The notes below the pieces were generated by a model. It had not been told where the DNA came from. It did no database searches and worked only from the letters and a program-made list of their open reading frames with translations. Positions 6,817 through 13,696 of a stretch of 40,895 nt of DNA are shown piece after piece. Origin of the DNA: a virus; the IMG/VR virus record IMGVR_UViG_3300025159_000113, positions 1 through 40,895 of that record; one strand, given 5' to 3'. The translations under genes and the position numbers were made by a program. Every line of letters begins with the position of its first letter. Within the stretch, counting starts at the first letter, position 1.

Positions 6817-7030
6817 TTAATATTTTTTTTAGTTCTTTATAACTCAAAGCACACACAAATCTATCACCGGACGAGTATATCAGTGTCCTGTTGCCTTCGT
6901 ATGGAGAAACAGCGTCTATTGTTATAAACAGTGTTTTCTTTAGCTCACAATCGTCCAAGTCAACTTTTATTTCCAACTCTTCGAGCTTAGACGTTTCATC
7001 GGTGTTGTAGTAAATATCAAGTTCTATCAT
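6800..7030 (-). CDS. Hypothetical acidic protein, 76 aa
   Basis: I do not recognise this protein. It is acidic and beta-rich in appearance (IELDIYYNTDE, LFITIDAVSPYEG), with a C-terminal helix (YKELKKILSEIYN). The ATG at 7030 overlaps the 44-aa gene upstream by 14 bases, and its end overlaps the next gene, so it belongs to the coupled leftward operon. Confidence 0.7.
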   Translation of the reverse strand: MIELDIYYNTDETSKLEELEIKVDLDDCELKKTLFITIDAVSPYEGNRTLIYSSGDRFVCALSYKELKKILSEIYN

Positions 7031-7151
7031 ATCCTTCTATTTCAAAGTCAAAGTACATATTACCTTCTTTGTCCGAGTAGAAATGTTCTCTAACTGATTC
7101 GTCAGAAACTTCTTCCACTTCAATCCATTCGTCGTAGCATTTAATTTTCAT
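7017..7151 (-). CDS. Short hypothetical protein, 44 aa
   Basis: MKIKCYDEWIEVEEVSDES then a helix and an aromatic, acidic tail. It starts in a TAATG overlap with the preceding gene's stop and ends 14 bases inside the next gene, which is good evidence for a coupled real gene despite its length. Function unknown. Confidence 0.6.
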   Translation of the reverse strand: MKIKCYDEWIEVEEVSDESVREHFYSDKEGNMYFDFEIEGYDRT

Positions 7152-7339
7152 TAGAATAAATATTTAAGTAATAATTCGTGAATATAATCGCTGTCATCAT
7201 TTAGTTCGTTTAGTTCTTCTTCTGTCAGTGGCACACCACCACGTTCAGCATACGATACAAAGGCATCTGCTAAATCCGGGTAATCCCATCCATATACGTC
7301 TTGCCAAACTTCACTTCCTGAATCTATTTTTTCAACCAT
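7151..7339 (-). CDS. Hypothetical acidic protein, 62 aa
   Basis: I do not recognise this protein. It is strongly acidic, with ELNELNDDSDYIHELLLKYLF as a C-terminal helix. The ATG at 7339 overlaps the previous gene by 16 bases and its stop shares a base with the next ATG (TAATG). Very acidic small proteins from phages sometimes mimic DNA or inhibit host nucleases, but nothing specific supports that here. Confidence 0.65.
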   Translation of the reverse strand: MVEKIDSGSEVWQDVYGWDYPDLADAFVSYAERGGVPLTEEELNELNDDSDYIHELLLKYLF

Positions 7340-7473
7340 GACAATAATAATTTAAGTTCGTGTTTCCTAATCTCCATTTCAATCATCGTAGCCTTGTCGT
7401 TGTTCTCTTTTGCTTTTTCCTCAATTCCGTTTAACTCGAAGATACGCTTTCTTATTTTACTTCTTATTCCCAT
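7324..7473 (-). CDS. Short coiled-coil-like protein, 49 aa
   Basis: The sequence is one long charged helix (RKRIFELNGIEEKAKENNDKAT, then IEMEIRKHELKLLL). It could pair with another protein or with itself. It starts 13 bases after the membrane protein gene and overlaps the next gene by 16 bases. Function unknown. Confidence 0.55.
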   Translation of the reverse strand: MGIRSKIRKRIFELNGIEEKAKENNDKATMIEMEIRKHELKLLLSWLKK

Positions 7474-7485
7474 ATTTTTACAAAT

Positions 7486-7797
7486 TTAGTTATTACATCG
7501 CAATTCTACAACATTTTTTTCTATTCTATTCAATTTATCAAGTATTTCTACATACACAGGGTTGTTCAATGCGTTGTTCTCCATCTCACGCGACCTGATG
7601 CCGAACTTGGTGTCTAAATAGCCTATTACTATCAGTAGTATCACACCAACCACCACCCCTGCTACGATAACGAAGTACGACAACTTAATGTCAGAAAAGA
7701 ACAGTTTCATTATCATTAAAAGCTGTATGTACCCTAAGTAAGTCCGTGACCTGTCAAAGTATATCTTGTACTTGGCTATTTGTTGTGATAGTTTCAT
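7486..7797 (-). CDS. Small membrane protein, 103 aa
   Basis: One strong membrane segment (about residues 41-61, YFVIVAGVVVGVILLIVIGYL) and a weaker hydrophobic stretch before it (YIQLLMIMKLFF, about 23-34) suggest one or two passes. The C-terminal 40 residues are soluble and helical (VEILDKLNRIEKNV). The size and layout would fit a holin or spanin-like component, but no lysis enzyme is adjacent, so this is only a possibility. The following 49-aa coiled-coil gene may be a partner. Confidence 0.7.
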   Translation of the reverse strand: MKLSQQIAKYKIYFDRSRTYLGYIQLLMIMKLFFSDIKLSYFVIVAGVVVGVILLIVIGYLDTKFGIRSREMENNALNNPVYVEILDKLNRIEKNVVELRCNN

Positions 7798-7871
7798 GTG
7801 GTTGTAAATGAAATAATTAACATATAAATCGCCGTCATTTTATTGCACATATAACATAGTTATTGGTAAGG

Positions 7872-8147
7872 CTAAAGACGTTCAAACAAGTGAAAGACTA
7901 ATCTGCCATTTTGCATCTGAAACGTTCCAATATATTTTCTATCAATACCCATATCACAATGAACAGGATGCCCAGTTCCAAATACTTCAAAGCATCTTTC
8001 CTCTGTTGCTTGATTGGGATTTACTAAAGCCCATAAACAAGGCGTTTCATTTTGTGTTTGAACTGATAATAATTCAGCTTCTTGTGGCATACGAACAAAT
8101 TGTTTATCCGTAACGTCTAATTCAAATTTCCAAATTGTTTTTTTCAT
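7872..8147 (-). CDS. DUF7352-like protein, 91 aa
   Basis: The protein starts KTIWKFELDVTDKQFVRMPQEAELLSVQTQ and continues with CLWALVNPN, FEVFGTGHPV and YIGTFQMQNGRLVFHLFE. This pattern matches a widespread small beta-rich family (I recall it as DUF7352) found in phages and bacteria, with no known function. It is full length. It lies immediately downstream of the first attC-like inverted repeat, in a region where genes look like individually exchangeable cassettes. Confidence 0.75.
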   Translation of the reverse strand: MKKTIWKFELDVTDKQFVRMPQEAELLSVQTQNETPCLWALVNPNQATEERCFEVFGTGHPVHCDMGIDRKYIGTFQMQNGRLVFHLFERL

Positions 8148-8174
8148 TTCTATTTAAGTTTGTGAGAAGCCCTA

Positions 8175-8303
8175 CCTATAACAGCACATAGGCAATATGG
8201 CGGGTTCTCGGTTAATATTAAGTTTCGTTTTCAAATCAAGTTTAGTGGTTGCAGAAAGTTCAGCGTTCCAAAGTCCGCCACATTGCCTATGTGCAAACCG
8301 TTA
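8175..8303 (-). repeat. attC-like inverted-repeat element 1
   Basis: Arms of 20 bases at 8184-8203 and 8275-8294 pair with one mismatch; inner ends are GGCGGG...CCGCC, and outer ends are TATAAC...CGTTA. On the minus strand the element begins with the TAA stop codon of the 8301-8594 gene (TAACGG) and ends in GTTATAGG, followed by the next gene's leader. This layout (stop codon inside one end, long imperfect palindrome, next gene close behind) is that of an integron attC site, although the end motifs are not canonical RYYYAAC/GTTRRRY. A close relative lies at 10268-10397. Confidence 0.55.
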
Positions 8304-8594
8304 ACCGCAATGCTCAATACGGTTTTTAATTGCTTTCAGTAAGTTTTCAATATCAGGGCATCCCCATTTACCGGCCTCACCAGTTAATGCTGCATCTTTT
8401 CCTGTCAATAAAGGGTCTAACCATGTCGTTGGGATAACAGAAGCACAGCGGTTAACACAAGCTATATTTAATTGCTCTTTATGAGCATTTAATGAACTTG
8501 CCATTTTTGCACTGCACTCTTTTGAGCTTATTTCACCTTTAACGTAGGCTGATGATGCCTCAATCATTTTTTCCAATAAGTCGTAATCATTCAT
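8301..8594 (-). CDS. Hypothetical protein, 97 aa
   Basis: I do not recognise this protein. The N-terminal half is helical (YDLLEKMIEASSAYVKGEISSKECSAKM); the C-terminal half holds PLLTGKDAALTGEAGKWGCPDIENLLKAIKNRIEHCG. Its stop codon TAA is part of attC-like element 1. The only GGCC tetranucleotide I found in the window is inside this gene (8384-8387), which would fit recent arrival from another genome. Confidence 0.7.
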   Translation of the reverse strand: MNDYDLLEKMIEASSAYVKGEISSKECSAKMASSLNAHKEQLNIACVNRCASVIPTTWLDPLLTGKDAALTGEAGKWGCPDIENLLKAIKNRIEHCG

Positions 8595-8638
8595 AATATT
8601 TCGTTTTAATTTGTTCGCAACTAAACATAGCTAAACCG

Positions 8639-8845
8639 TTATCGGTCATTGCTGACAGCATATTCAAGCGGACTTTCTCCCTTTAATTTCTTTACTATTA
8701 AATCACAAGTATCTTGGTCATGCCATTGTTCATCTTGGTATTGTGCTGTTAGAAATCCGTCCCACACTATTTGTTGCAACGAACCGCTAACATTGTATAA
8801 CTGAACATTGCCAGCATCATCGGTAATTTTAATTTCTATTTTCAT
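8639..8845 (-). CDS. Hypothetical protein, 68 aa
   Basis: I do not recognise this protein. It begins MKIEIKITDDAGNVQLYNVSG, a likely beta-hairpin, followed by a W-rich helical part. I chose the ATG at 8845 over a TTG at 8863. The stop codon TAA lies in the word TAACGG, the same ending as two neighbouring genes, and only 44 bases separate it from the next ATG. It may be a cassette in the attC-like region. Confidence 0.65.
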   Translation of the reverse strand: MKIEIKITDDAGNVQLYNVSGSLQQIVWDGFLTAQYQDEQWHDQDTCDLIVKKLKGESPLEYAVSNDR

Positions 8846-8859
8846 ATCAACTTTTATTT

Positions 8860-8955
8860 TCAATTAAACATTTGTGCTGTAAATCCGCTACTGACAACAA
8901 GCACCAAAACGTTATATAACACCACAATTATTACAATCAGCCATCGTACACTCAC
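8860..8955 (-). CDS. Possible 31-aa membrane peptide (GTG start)
   Basis: From a GTG at 8955 the frame reads a short basic start, then a long hydrophobic segment (WLIVIIVVLYNVLVLVV) and a short tail, ending just before the next gene. A purine-rich AGGGAGG lies about 12 bases upstream. The same stretch also contains TATAACGTTTTGG, which resembles the ends of the attC-like elements, so it may instead be a degenerate repeat and not coding. Confidence 0.25.
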   Translation of the reverse strand: MSVRWLIVIIVVLYNVLVLVVSSGFTAQMFN

Positions 8956-8991
8956 GCCCGTTTACAGCCTCCCTACGGTACTTTAGTTTTT

Positions 8992-9213
8992 TTACTTAAA
9001 AATATCTTTAAAAATATTTAAGAAATCGTTATCCATTTCCTCCTTGCAGTCATGCACTATCAACACACCGAAATTTGGCATCTTGCTTTTCAGATAATCT
9101 TCAAATGACAATTGTGCGTGGAGTGTACTCATTTTGTTTTTCACACGCATCTTGCCACTCTTTATCACAACTCCTTGTGTGGTCTTTGCCGTGTATTCAA
9201 TTAGATAGTTCAT
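8992..9213 (-). CDS. Bacteroidota phage hypothetical protein, 73 aa
   Basis: The protein reads MNYLIEYTAKT...SGKMRVKNKMSTLHAQLSFEDYLKSKMPNFGVLIVHDCKEE. I recall this pattern (MRVKNKMS.LHA...LEdYLK...F..LIvH.CKE) from small proteins in Bacteroidota phages, with no assigned function. It starts in an ATGA overlap with the glycosyltransferase gene, so the two are probably co-translated. Confidence 0.7.
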   Translation of the reverse strand: MNYLIEYTAKTTQGVVIKSGKMRVKNKMSTLHAQLSFEDYLKSKMPNFGVLIVHDCKEEMDNDFLNIFKDIFK

Positions 9214-9995
9214 TTATTCCACCTTTTAAATATTATACTCACCATATCCCTTGTAAATTTATAAATCATGTAGGTAAACGTGGTTGGTTTACAACCATAC
9301 CTTCTAATATACCACAGCTTTATTTTCATGTATCCTAACACGAGTTTTAGCCTTTTTAAGCGACTTTCTGTCTTGGTAGCTGTTTCTGTACCCACACGGT
9401 ACGTTCCTGTGTAGAAATCGAAATATACCATTTTGGTGTGGCGTATAGCTTCAAGTAGTATCGGTAAATCCCACACGTTGAAGTCTAAAAACTTATCGAA
9501 GTCTATGTACTTGTCAAAGTAGTCTTTTTTTATCATTAACGTTTGTGCGTGAACACACGCCTTACCTTTCAGTACATTGTCGTAAGCCAATCCTGCCTCC
9601 AACACTTCAATCGGTGTGTCTGACTTAATTATTTTACCGTTATCAATGTATGCTCGTGAACACGTAAGGTCATGGTTAAACGCTGCCATCATTAGAAACT
9701 GAAACTTTAGTCCACGATTCTTGTAGTCATCACAATCACAAAAAGTAATGTAATCACCACTTACATTATCAAGTGCTACTTTGTAGGCGTTCAACATTCC
9801 GTAGTGCGGTGTGAATATCTTCTTAATTTTACTATCGGTGTATGAATTGATTATATCCACACTGCCATCTGTGCTTCCATCGTCAACGATTATTAACTCA
9901 TAGTCTATTCCGATTAAGTTGTTAATCACGCTGTCGATTGCGTGTTTTAGTGTTTCACACTTGTTGTAAGAAGTTGTTATTACTGATAGTTTCAT
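9210..9995 (-). CDS. Family 2 glycosyltransferase, 261 aa
   Basis: GT-A fold enzyme that would move a sugar from a nucleotide donor. Visible motifs are KLSVITTSYNKCETLKHAIDS at the N-terminus, LIIVDDGSTDGS (about residues 36-47), and the metal-binding DxD as YITFCDCDDYKN (about 85-95). The C-terminus is basic and aromatic (IKLWYIRRYG) and could be membrane-associated. I chose the ATG at 9995 over a TTG six bases upstream. With the CmcI/MycE-like methyltransferase at 4621-5313 it suggests glycan tailoring of the phage particle or host surface; the acceptor cannot be told. Confidence 0.88.
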   Translation of the reverse strand: MKLSVITTSYNKCETLKHAIDSVINNLIGIDYELIIVDDGSTDGSVDIINSYTDSKIKKIFTPHYGMLNAYKVALDNVSGDYITFCDCDDYKNRGLKFQFLMMAAFNHDLTCSRAYIDNGKIIKSDTPIEVLEAGLAYDNVLKGKACVHAQTLMIKKDYFDKYIDFDKFLDFNVWDLPILLEAIRHTKMVYFDFYTGTYRVGTETATKTESRLKRLKLVLGYMKIKLWYIRRYGCKPTTFTYMIYKFTRDMVSIIFKRWNK

Positions 9996-10058
9996 AATCA
10001 AACATTTACAAAGTTTTGTATAACAAAATATTCGTTTAGCAGATTGTTAGCGGAAACC

Positions 10059-10238
10059 CTAATCGACACACAACGAGATTTTAGCATCTGAGAAACTTGC
10101 ATTTTTATTAATTGATTTTATCCAATCATCAATCTCTTTAATGGTTGAATTTTCTTCAAACACTTTTGTAGTGTGAAAGTCTTTCCAAGTTTCTATTCCT
10201 ATTTGATGGCAAACTGTTACTATTACTGCTATTTTCAT
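10059..10238 (-). CDS. Hypothetical protein, 59 aa
   Basis: MKIAVIVTVCHQIGIETWKDFHTTKVF followed by a helical segment (STIKEIDDWIKSINK) gives a plausible small alpha/beta protein. It lies between attC-like element 2 (upstream on its strand) and a degenerate CTAACAATCTGC...GTTATAC sequence downstream. A promoter (TATCTTTG at 10415-10422) would give it a leader of about 170 nt that contains the whole of element 2. Function unknown. Confidence 0.62.
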   Translation of the reverse strand: MKIAVIVTVCHQIGIETWKDFHTTKVFEENSTIKEIDDWIKSINKNASFSDAKISLCVD

Positions 10239-10267
10239 TTTTATTTATGATTTATGAAGAAGGGCAT

Positions 10268-10397
10268 CCGCTAACAAGTGATATACAATATGGCGGGTGA
10301 CGTGCTTCGGTTAAATATTTTTACTAATTCAAACTGTGGTGCTTCGTATTGGGCTTTCTGCTGAAAGTCCGCCACATCGTATAGCACCATACGTTAC
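10268..10397 (-). repeat. attC-like inverted-repeat element 2
   Basis: Imperfect arms at 10278-10296 and 10369-10387 pair with a few mismatches; inner ends are GGCGGGT...AGTCCGCC, outer ends CCGCTAAC...CGTTACC. It shares with element 1 the words CAATATGGCGGGT, TTCGGTTAA and AAAGTCCGCCACAT, plus a downstream GCCCTTCTTC/GGGCTTCTC match. The outer arms differ in sequence between copies but keep their pairing, which is what integron attC sites do. Confidence 0.55.
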
Positions 10398-10414
10398 CAT
10401 AACTTTTTTTTCTG

Positions 10415-10422
10415 CAAAGATA
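10415..10422 (-). promoter_or_regulatory. Promoter -7 box upstream of attC-like element 2
   Basis: TATCTTTG on the minus strand. No clear TTTG lies at the right distance, so only the -7 box supports it. It would start a transcript near 10408 through element 2 into the 59-aa gene. Confidence 0.4.
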
Positions 10423-10488
10423 ATGAATAATTCGTATAAATGAGCATAATTTTTTATGTTTTACAACACATCGAGCAATATTTATTAC

Positions 10489-10496
10489 TATATTTG
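10489..10496 (+). promoter_or_regulatory. Promoter -7 box for the 10512-10901 gene
   Basis: TATATTTG lies 15 bases before the ATG at 10512, giving a very short leader. The -33 element is unclear. Confidence 0.5.
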
Positions 10497-10511
10497 TAGT
10501 AAAAAAAGATT

Positions 10512-10901
10512 ATGAATATTAGCGACACAAAACTTTTAGCAAAGTACGTTACAGAAACCACACCCGAAGAGGCGGAACGCTTAATTAAACTCTATGGCGA
10601 CCAACGGCAGGAACTCGGTATTGAACACGGTTGGAAAGGTTGCAGGAAACTGTGGGCGTGGGTGAATGAAAACCGTAGAAGGAAATTTAGAAAGTTCTTA
10701 CTCGAATATGACGTGGATAACGGTGCTGTTGAATTTGGTGAATTTTTAAAGTTCTTCTGTGCAATAGAAGATGAAATGGTGAAGTATTCACGTGATAGAA
10801 GTAAAGAAGTAGGAAAGTTTGCAAAGAATATGCAGAGTGCTATGTATGCTCACTTAGGAAATATTAAAATAGATAGGAGAAGTTTATTTCAGAAGAACTA
10901 A
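10512..10901 (+). CDS. Hypothetical protein, 129 aa
   Basis: I do not recognise this protein. It is mostly helical and rich in Arg and Lys (WVNENRRRKFRKFLLEY, then KYSRDRSKEVGKFAKNM), and may bind nucleic acid. It is one of only two rightward genes in the left arm, has its own promoter box, and ends overlapping the convergent methyltransferase gene by four bases, with no room for a terminator between them. It may be a separate insert. Confidence 0.75.
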   Translation: MNISDTKLLAKYVTETTPEEAERLIKLYGDQRQELGIEHGWKGCRKLWAWVNENRRRKFRKFLLEYDVDNGAVEFGEFLKFFCAIEDEMVKYSRDRSKEVGKFAKNMQSAMYAHLGNIKIDRRSLFQKN

Positions 10902-11551
10902 AATAGAGTTAACTGCCTTTTGTATTCGTTAAATCTGTTTACACCAGCATCGAAGTAATCTTTATCGATTTCACAGATGTCAAGGTCGAATCCTTCCATG
11001 TCGCAAGCTATTGCCGAACTCATGCTTCCTCCATGTGAATCAAATATCTTATCTCCTATCTTTGCGTAGTTTTGGAGTAGCCAACGGTATAGGGAGATTG
11101 GTTTTTGGGTTACATGAATCCTATATTCTGTTCCTTTGTCTTTATTGAATGATACTTTTTTTGCGTTTTTATCAAAAGAAGTTAAAGCCAATTCTACATT
11201 ACTCATGGAGTGCATACCATCCATATATGGTTTATGCCAAGCAATAAAGTTTCTACAATTTGGTAAATGCTCTATAAAGTAATTTCCACCCCAAACAATC
11301 CAATTATTAGATACCCTAAATAATTGTTCCCAATATTCTTTTGTTGGCGTTTTATCCCAATCAGCACCCTTATCCTGCCATTTTACAGACCAAGTGCCAC
11401 CATTTGTCAATTTGTTACCTAATCCATAGGGCGGGTCTGTAATGGCAATAGAAAAGTAATTATCAGGAATAGACCGCATAAATTCAATACAGTCACAGTT
11501 ATAAAAATTTATTGTATTATTTTCCGATTTACTTATATAGTCAGGAACCAT
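10898..11551 (-). CDS. DNA N6-adenine/N4-cytosine methyltransferase, 217 aa
   Basis: Methylates an exocyclic amino group in DNA using SAM. The catalytic motif IV is TDPPYG (D39-Y42) near the N-terminus, and the SAM-binding motif I comes late as FDSHGGSMSSAIACDMEGF (about residues 170-188), giving the beta-class order. HVTQKPISLYRWLLQNY (about 146-162) is the usual motif before motif I. At 217 aa it has a short target-recognition region. The ATG at 11551 overlaps the nuclease gene upstream by 19 bases. The pairing suggests a compact restriction-modification set; an orphan protective methyltransferase is the alternative. Specificity cannot be read from the sequence. Confidence 0.88.
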   Translation of the reverse strand: MVPDYISKSENNTINFYNCDCIEFMRSIPDNYFSIAITDPPYGLGNKLTNGGTWSVKWQDKGADWDKTPTKEYWEQLFRVSNNWIVWGGNYFIEHLPNCRNFIAWHKPYMDGMHSMSNVELALTSFDKNAKKVSFNKDKGTEYRIHVTQKPISLYRWLLQNYAKIGDKIFDSHGGSMSSAIACDMEGFDLDICEIDKDYFDAGVNRFNEYKRQLTLF

Positions 11552-12120
11552 GATTTATCTTTTTTAAATTCTGAAAAATACTTTGCATTTGTTTTAAAAG
11601 GTATGTAATTTGGTTGTAAATATTTACTTACAACAGCCTGTTGTATATTTAACATTCTCCCTATTTCTGATTTATTTTTTATGTTTTCATGTAGCTTTAT
11701 AGCCTGATTGTAATCCAATAATCCTTTTTCATCGTAATATTTACCACGCTCGCTATCAACTCTTATATTTATTGTTGTTGGCATTTCTTTATTTAATAAA
11801 TAACCAATACTTATGGTATCTAAACAAACCAAAGCGAATAAATCTATTTCGTTTTCATTGTAGCGTGTTTTGCCATTTGCTCCAGCCCTTTTAATACTGA
11901 AAATATATGCAGGTATTGGCGTGTTTCTTTGTTTAACTAAACGTGGTCTTTCTGTCGTTTTTACTTGAACCCTCAATAGTTTTTCTCCTGTGTCTAAAAG
12001 TACATCATAAGGTAGTCCTTGTTCACTTGGAAATGCTATAAATCCTTTTAAAATTAAATCAGCACAAACCAAATATTCTCCAGCTTTTCCGATTTGCAAT
12101 TGTTTTGAATCTCGTATCAT
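11533..12120 (-). CDS. PD-(D/E)XK endonuclease with C-terminal HTH, 195 aa
   Basis: Residues 11-57 hold the nuclease core: GKAGEYLVCADLILKG with E15, then GLPYDVLLDTG with D39, and RVQVKTTERP with Q52 and K54. This E...D...QxK arrangement is that of the group-I-intron-type PD-(D/E)XK family (I-Ssp6803I-like). Residues about 149-168 (NKSEIGRMLNIQQAVVSKYL) look like a helix-turn-helix. The gene has its own promoter with a palindromic ACATTAATGT next to the -7 box, and overlaps the DNA methyltransferase by 19 bases. I infer a restriction enzyme paired with that methyltransferase, possibly autoregulated; a homing enzyme is the alternative. Confidence 0.8.
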   Translation of the reverse strand: MIRDSKQLQIGKAGEYLVCADLILKGFIAFPSEQGLPYDVLLDTGEKLLRVQVKTTERPRLVKQRNTPIPAYIFSIKRAGANGKTRYNENEIDLFALVCLDTISIGYLLNKEMPTTINIRVDSERGKYYDEKGLLDYNQAIKLHENIKNKSEIGRMLNIQQAVVSKYLQPNYIPFKTNAKYFSEFKKDKSWFLTI

Positions 12121-12122
12121 TT

Positions 12123-12162
12123 ATTAATGTTTTAATTTATTACAAATATACATTAATGTTTT
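12123..12162 (-). promoter_or_regulatory. Promoter and candidate operator of the nuclease-methyltransferase pair
   Basis: On the minus strand the -7 box is TATATTTG (12150-12143). The palindrome ACATTAATGT (12150-12159) abuts it, and the 11-base word ATTAATGTTTT occurs on the plus strand at 12123-12133 and 12152-12162, on either side of the expected transcription start. This arrangement suits an autorepressor site. Confidence 0.55.
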
Positions 12163-12322
12163 GATACAACAATCGCCAAATCATAATACTTATCTGGCTT
12201 ACTTTTCATAAACCCCAAATTGTCAACATTGAAAAAGTTTATCATTTTTAATATCGTTATGTTTGCATAATATCACAAACGTTGATATTGAGCAAAATTA
12301 GTGATAGTTTGTTTCAATAAAG

Positions 12323-12652
12323 CTAAGCATTTCTTATCTTTATTTTCTTAAAGTCAGCCATCGTTTCCATTGGGAACTTCGATAGTTTTTTCACACGGAA
12401 CTGCCACGCAAATTCCATGAACTCATCCATCGTAAACTTCCTTTTTATCTCTTTGTGGTTTTTACAAATGAACTTCATCACGTCCTCATACCACCCAAGA
12501 TAACCAAAAGAATTATATACGTCGAAGTCGCAAAAAGTTTGTGTGGCAGACATCAGCGTGTAGTGCTGTTGAAGTAACACGTACTTGTTGGCAATCATAT
12601 CCACTTCCATTTGAAGCAGGATATTTTTCTGATTAATTTGCGCGTATGTCAC
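12323..12652 (-). CDS. Hypothetical protein, 109 aa
   Basis: I do not recognise this protein. It is helical, aromatic and basic toward the C-terminus (FRVKKLSKFPMETMADFKKIKI), with a possible coiled stretch at the start. The start is taken as GTG at 12652, which overlaps the preceding gene by 20 bases; an in-frame ATG 15 codons later (MEVDM) is an alternative. It is co-transcribed with the 86-aa gene. Confidence 0.68.
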   Translation of the reverse strand: MTYAQINQKNILLQMEVDMIANKYVLLQQHYTLMSATQTFCDFDVYNSFGYLGWYEDVMKFICKNHKEIKRKFTMDEFMEFAWQFRVKKLSKFPMETMADFKKIKIRNA

Positions 12653-12893
12653 TTGTAATGTTTTCTTCTTCGTAAATCAACACGGATGAATTGATAATGT
12701 CATACAACTCTTTATACTGTTCCATACACGTTATAAAGCCTGTGATTAGCGTGTGGTCAAGTCCTGTGTACCCAATACTCACGCTGTTACCTTTCATCCT
12801 AAAGTAGAAACACGATTCATCATCTATGTTCTTTATGTCGTTTACTAAGTTGTAAACTTCAATGTCGGTGTTGTATTTTTCGTCCTCTTTCAT
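12633..12893 (-). CDS. Hypothetical acidic protein, 86 aa
   Basis: I do not recognise this protein. It is acidic with a beta-strand centre (SCFYFRMKGNSVSIGYTG) and a helical C-terminus. TATCTTTG at 12905-12898 lies only five bases before the ATG at 12893, so if that is a promoter the mRNA would be nearly leaderless; no good -33 box accompanies it. It overlaps the next gene by 20 bases. Confidence 0.7.
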   Translation of the reverse strand: MKEDEKYNTDIEVYNLVNDIKNIDDESCFYFRMKGNSVSIGYTGLDHTLITGFITCMEQYKELYDIINSSVLIYEEENITSDIRAN

Positions 12894-13019
12894 GTCACAA
12901 AGATATGTATAAAGGTAATGATTTTTATTTTTGTTATTTTTTTCACACGTTTAACTCAGTATCCAATATTAAAGTTTGATTTTATTGCAATAATTTATTC
13001 GTTTACAAACTTGTTATGT

Positions 13020-13214
13020 TCAAGTTTGCTTACCACATTCTGAACATCTATACTCTATTATATCATTATCCATCCCCATAACTGGTTGTGGATTATGAAT
13101 AACGCAAACCTGAAACATAATACCATATAAAAGAAATAGCTTGTCAGCACATTCTTCTGGTGTTAATTCTCCTGTTTTAACTTTGCGTATTTCGTTAATT
13201 ATTTCTTCTTGCAT
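13020..13214 (-). CDS. Small zinc-ribbon-like protein, 64 aa
   Basis: A helical N-terminus (EEIINEIRKVKTGELTPEECADKLFLLYG) is followed by VCVIHNPQP and a C-terminal YRCSECGKQT. The CxxC plus the earlier Cys and His could make a single zinc site. Function unknown. It is related in layout to the next gene upstream (13252-13617), which also ends in a CxxC segment. Confidence 0.65.
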   Translation of the reverse strand: MQEEIINEIRKVKTGELTPEECADKLFLLYGIMFQVCVIHNPQPVMGMDNDIIEYRCSECGKQT

Positions 13215-13251
13215 AGTTACTTCTTTTATACTTTTTCGTTACCGGTAATGC

Positions 13252-13617
13252 TCAAATTGGCGAAAGGCTTTTTTTACAATCCATACAATACAAACCATCT
13301 TTATCTTCGCTTAATGAGCGATACGGGTGTTCGCACTCCCCGGTAACATCAGTCATAGCAAATAATTTTACTATGTCGTCTCTTAATTTGCCACATATCT
13401 CCCCTGTCATTTTTATGTAATCAAGGTTGTCGTTGTCAATTTTTACTTCACTTAATTTTAAGTGTACTTCTCTTTCGTTCATTGTATTATTTTTTAATTC
13501 TTCAATTCCTTTTTGTAAGTATTCGGCAACATTTACGCCTTCGCTTTCAAGATATTTCTCAGCGCCTTCAACTGTATCAATATCAAATTTTACATGTTTA
13601 TTTTCAACTATATTCAT
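13252..13617 (-). CDS. Hypothetical protein with C-terminal zinc-binding segment, 121 aa
   Basis: Mostly helical, charged N-terminal two thirds; the end holds CEHPYRSLSEDKDGLYCMDCKKSLSPI, whose C-x-H and CxxC pattern suits one zinc ion. The ATG at 13617 has an A/T-rich leader. A TAACG word follows the gene within a few bases of its TGA stop. Function unknown. Confidence 0.68.
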   Translation of the reverse strand: MNIVENKHVKFDIDTVEGAEKYLESEGVNVAEYLQKGIEELKNNTMNEREVHLKLSEVKIDNDNLDYIKMTGEICGKLRDDIVKLFAMTDVTGECEHPYRSLSEDKDGLYCMDCKKSLSPI

Positions 13618-13696
13618 TGTATAAAATTTTAATTTAACATTCGTTCTCGTCTTAAATTTCGTGGTGATTTATCGGTTCAGAACATACCACTATCCG

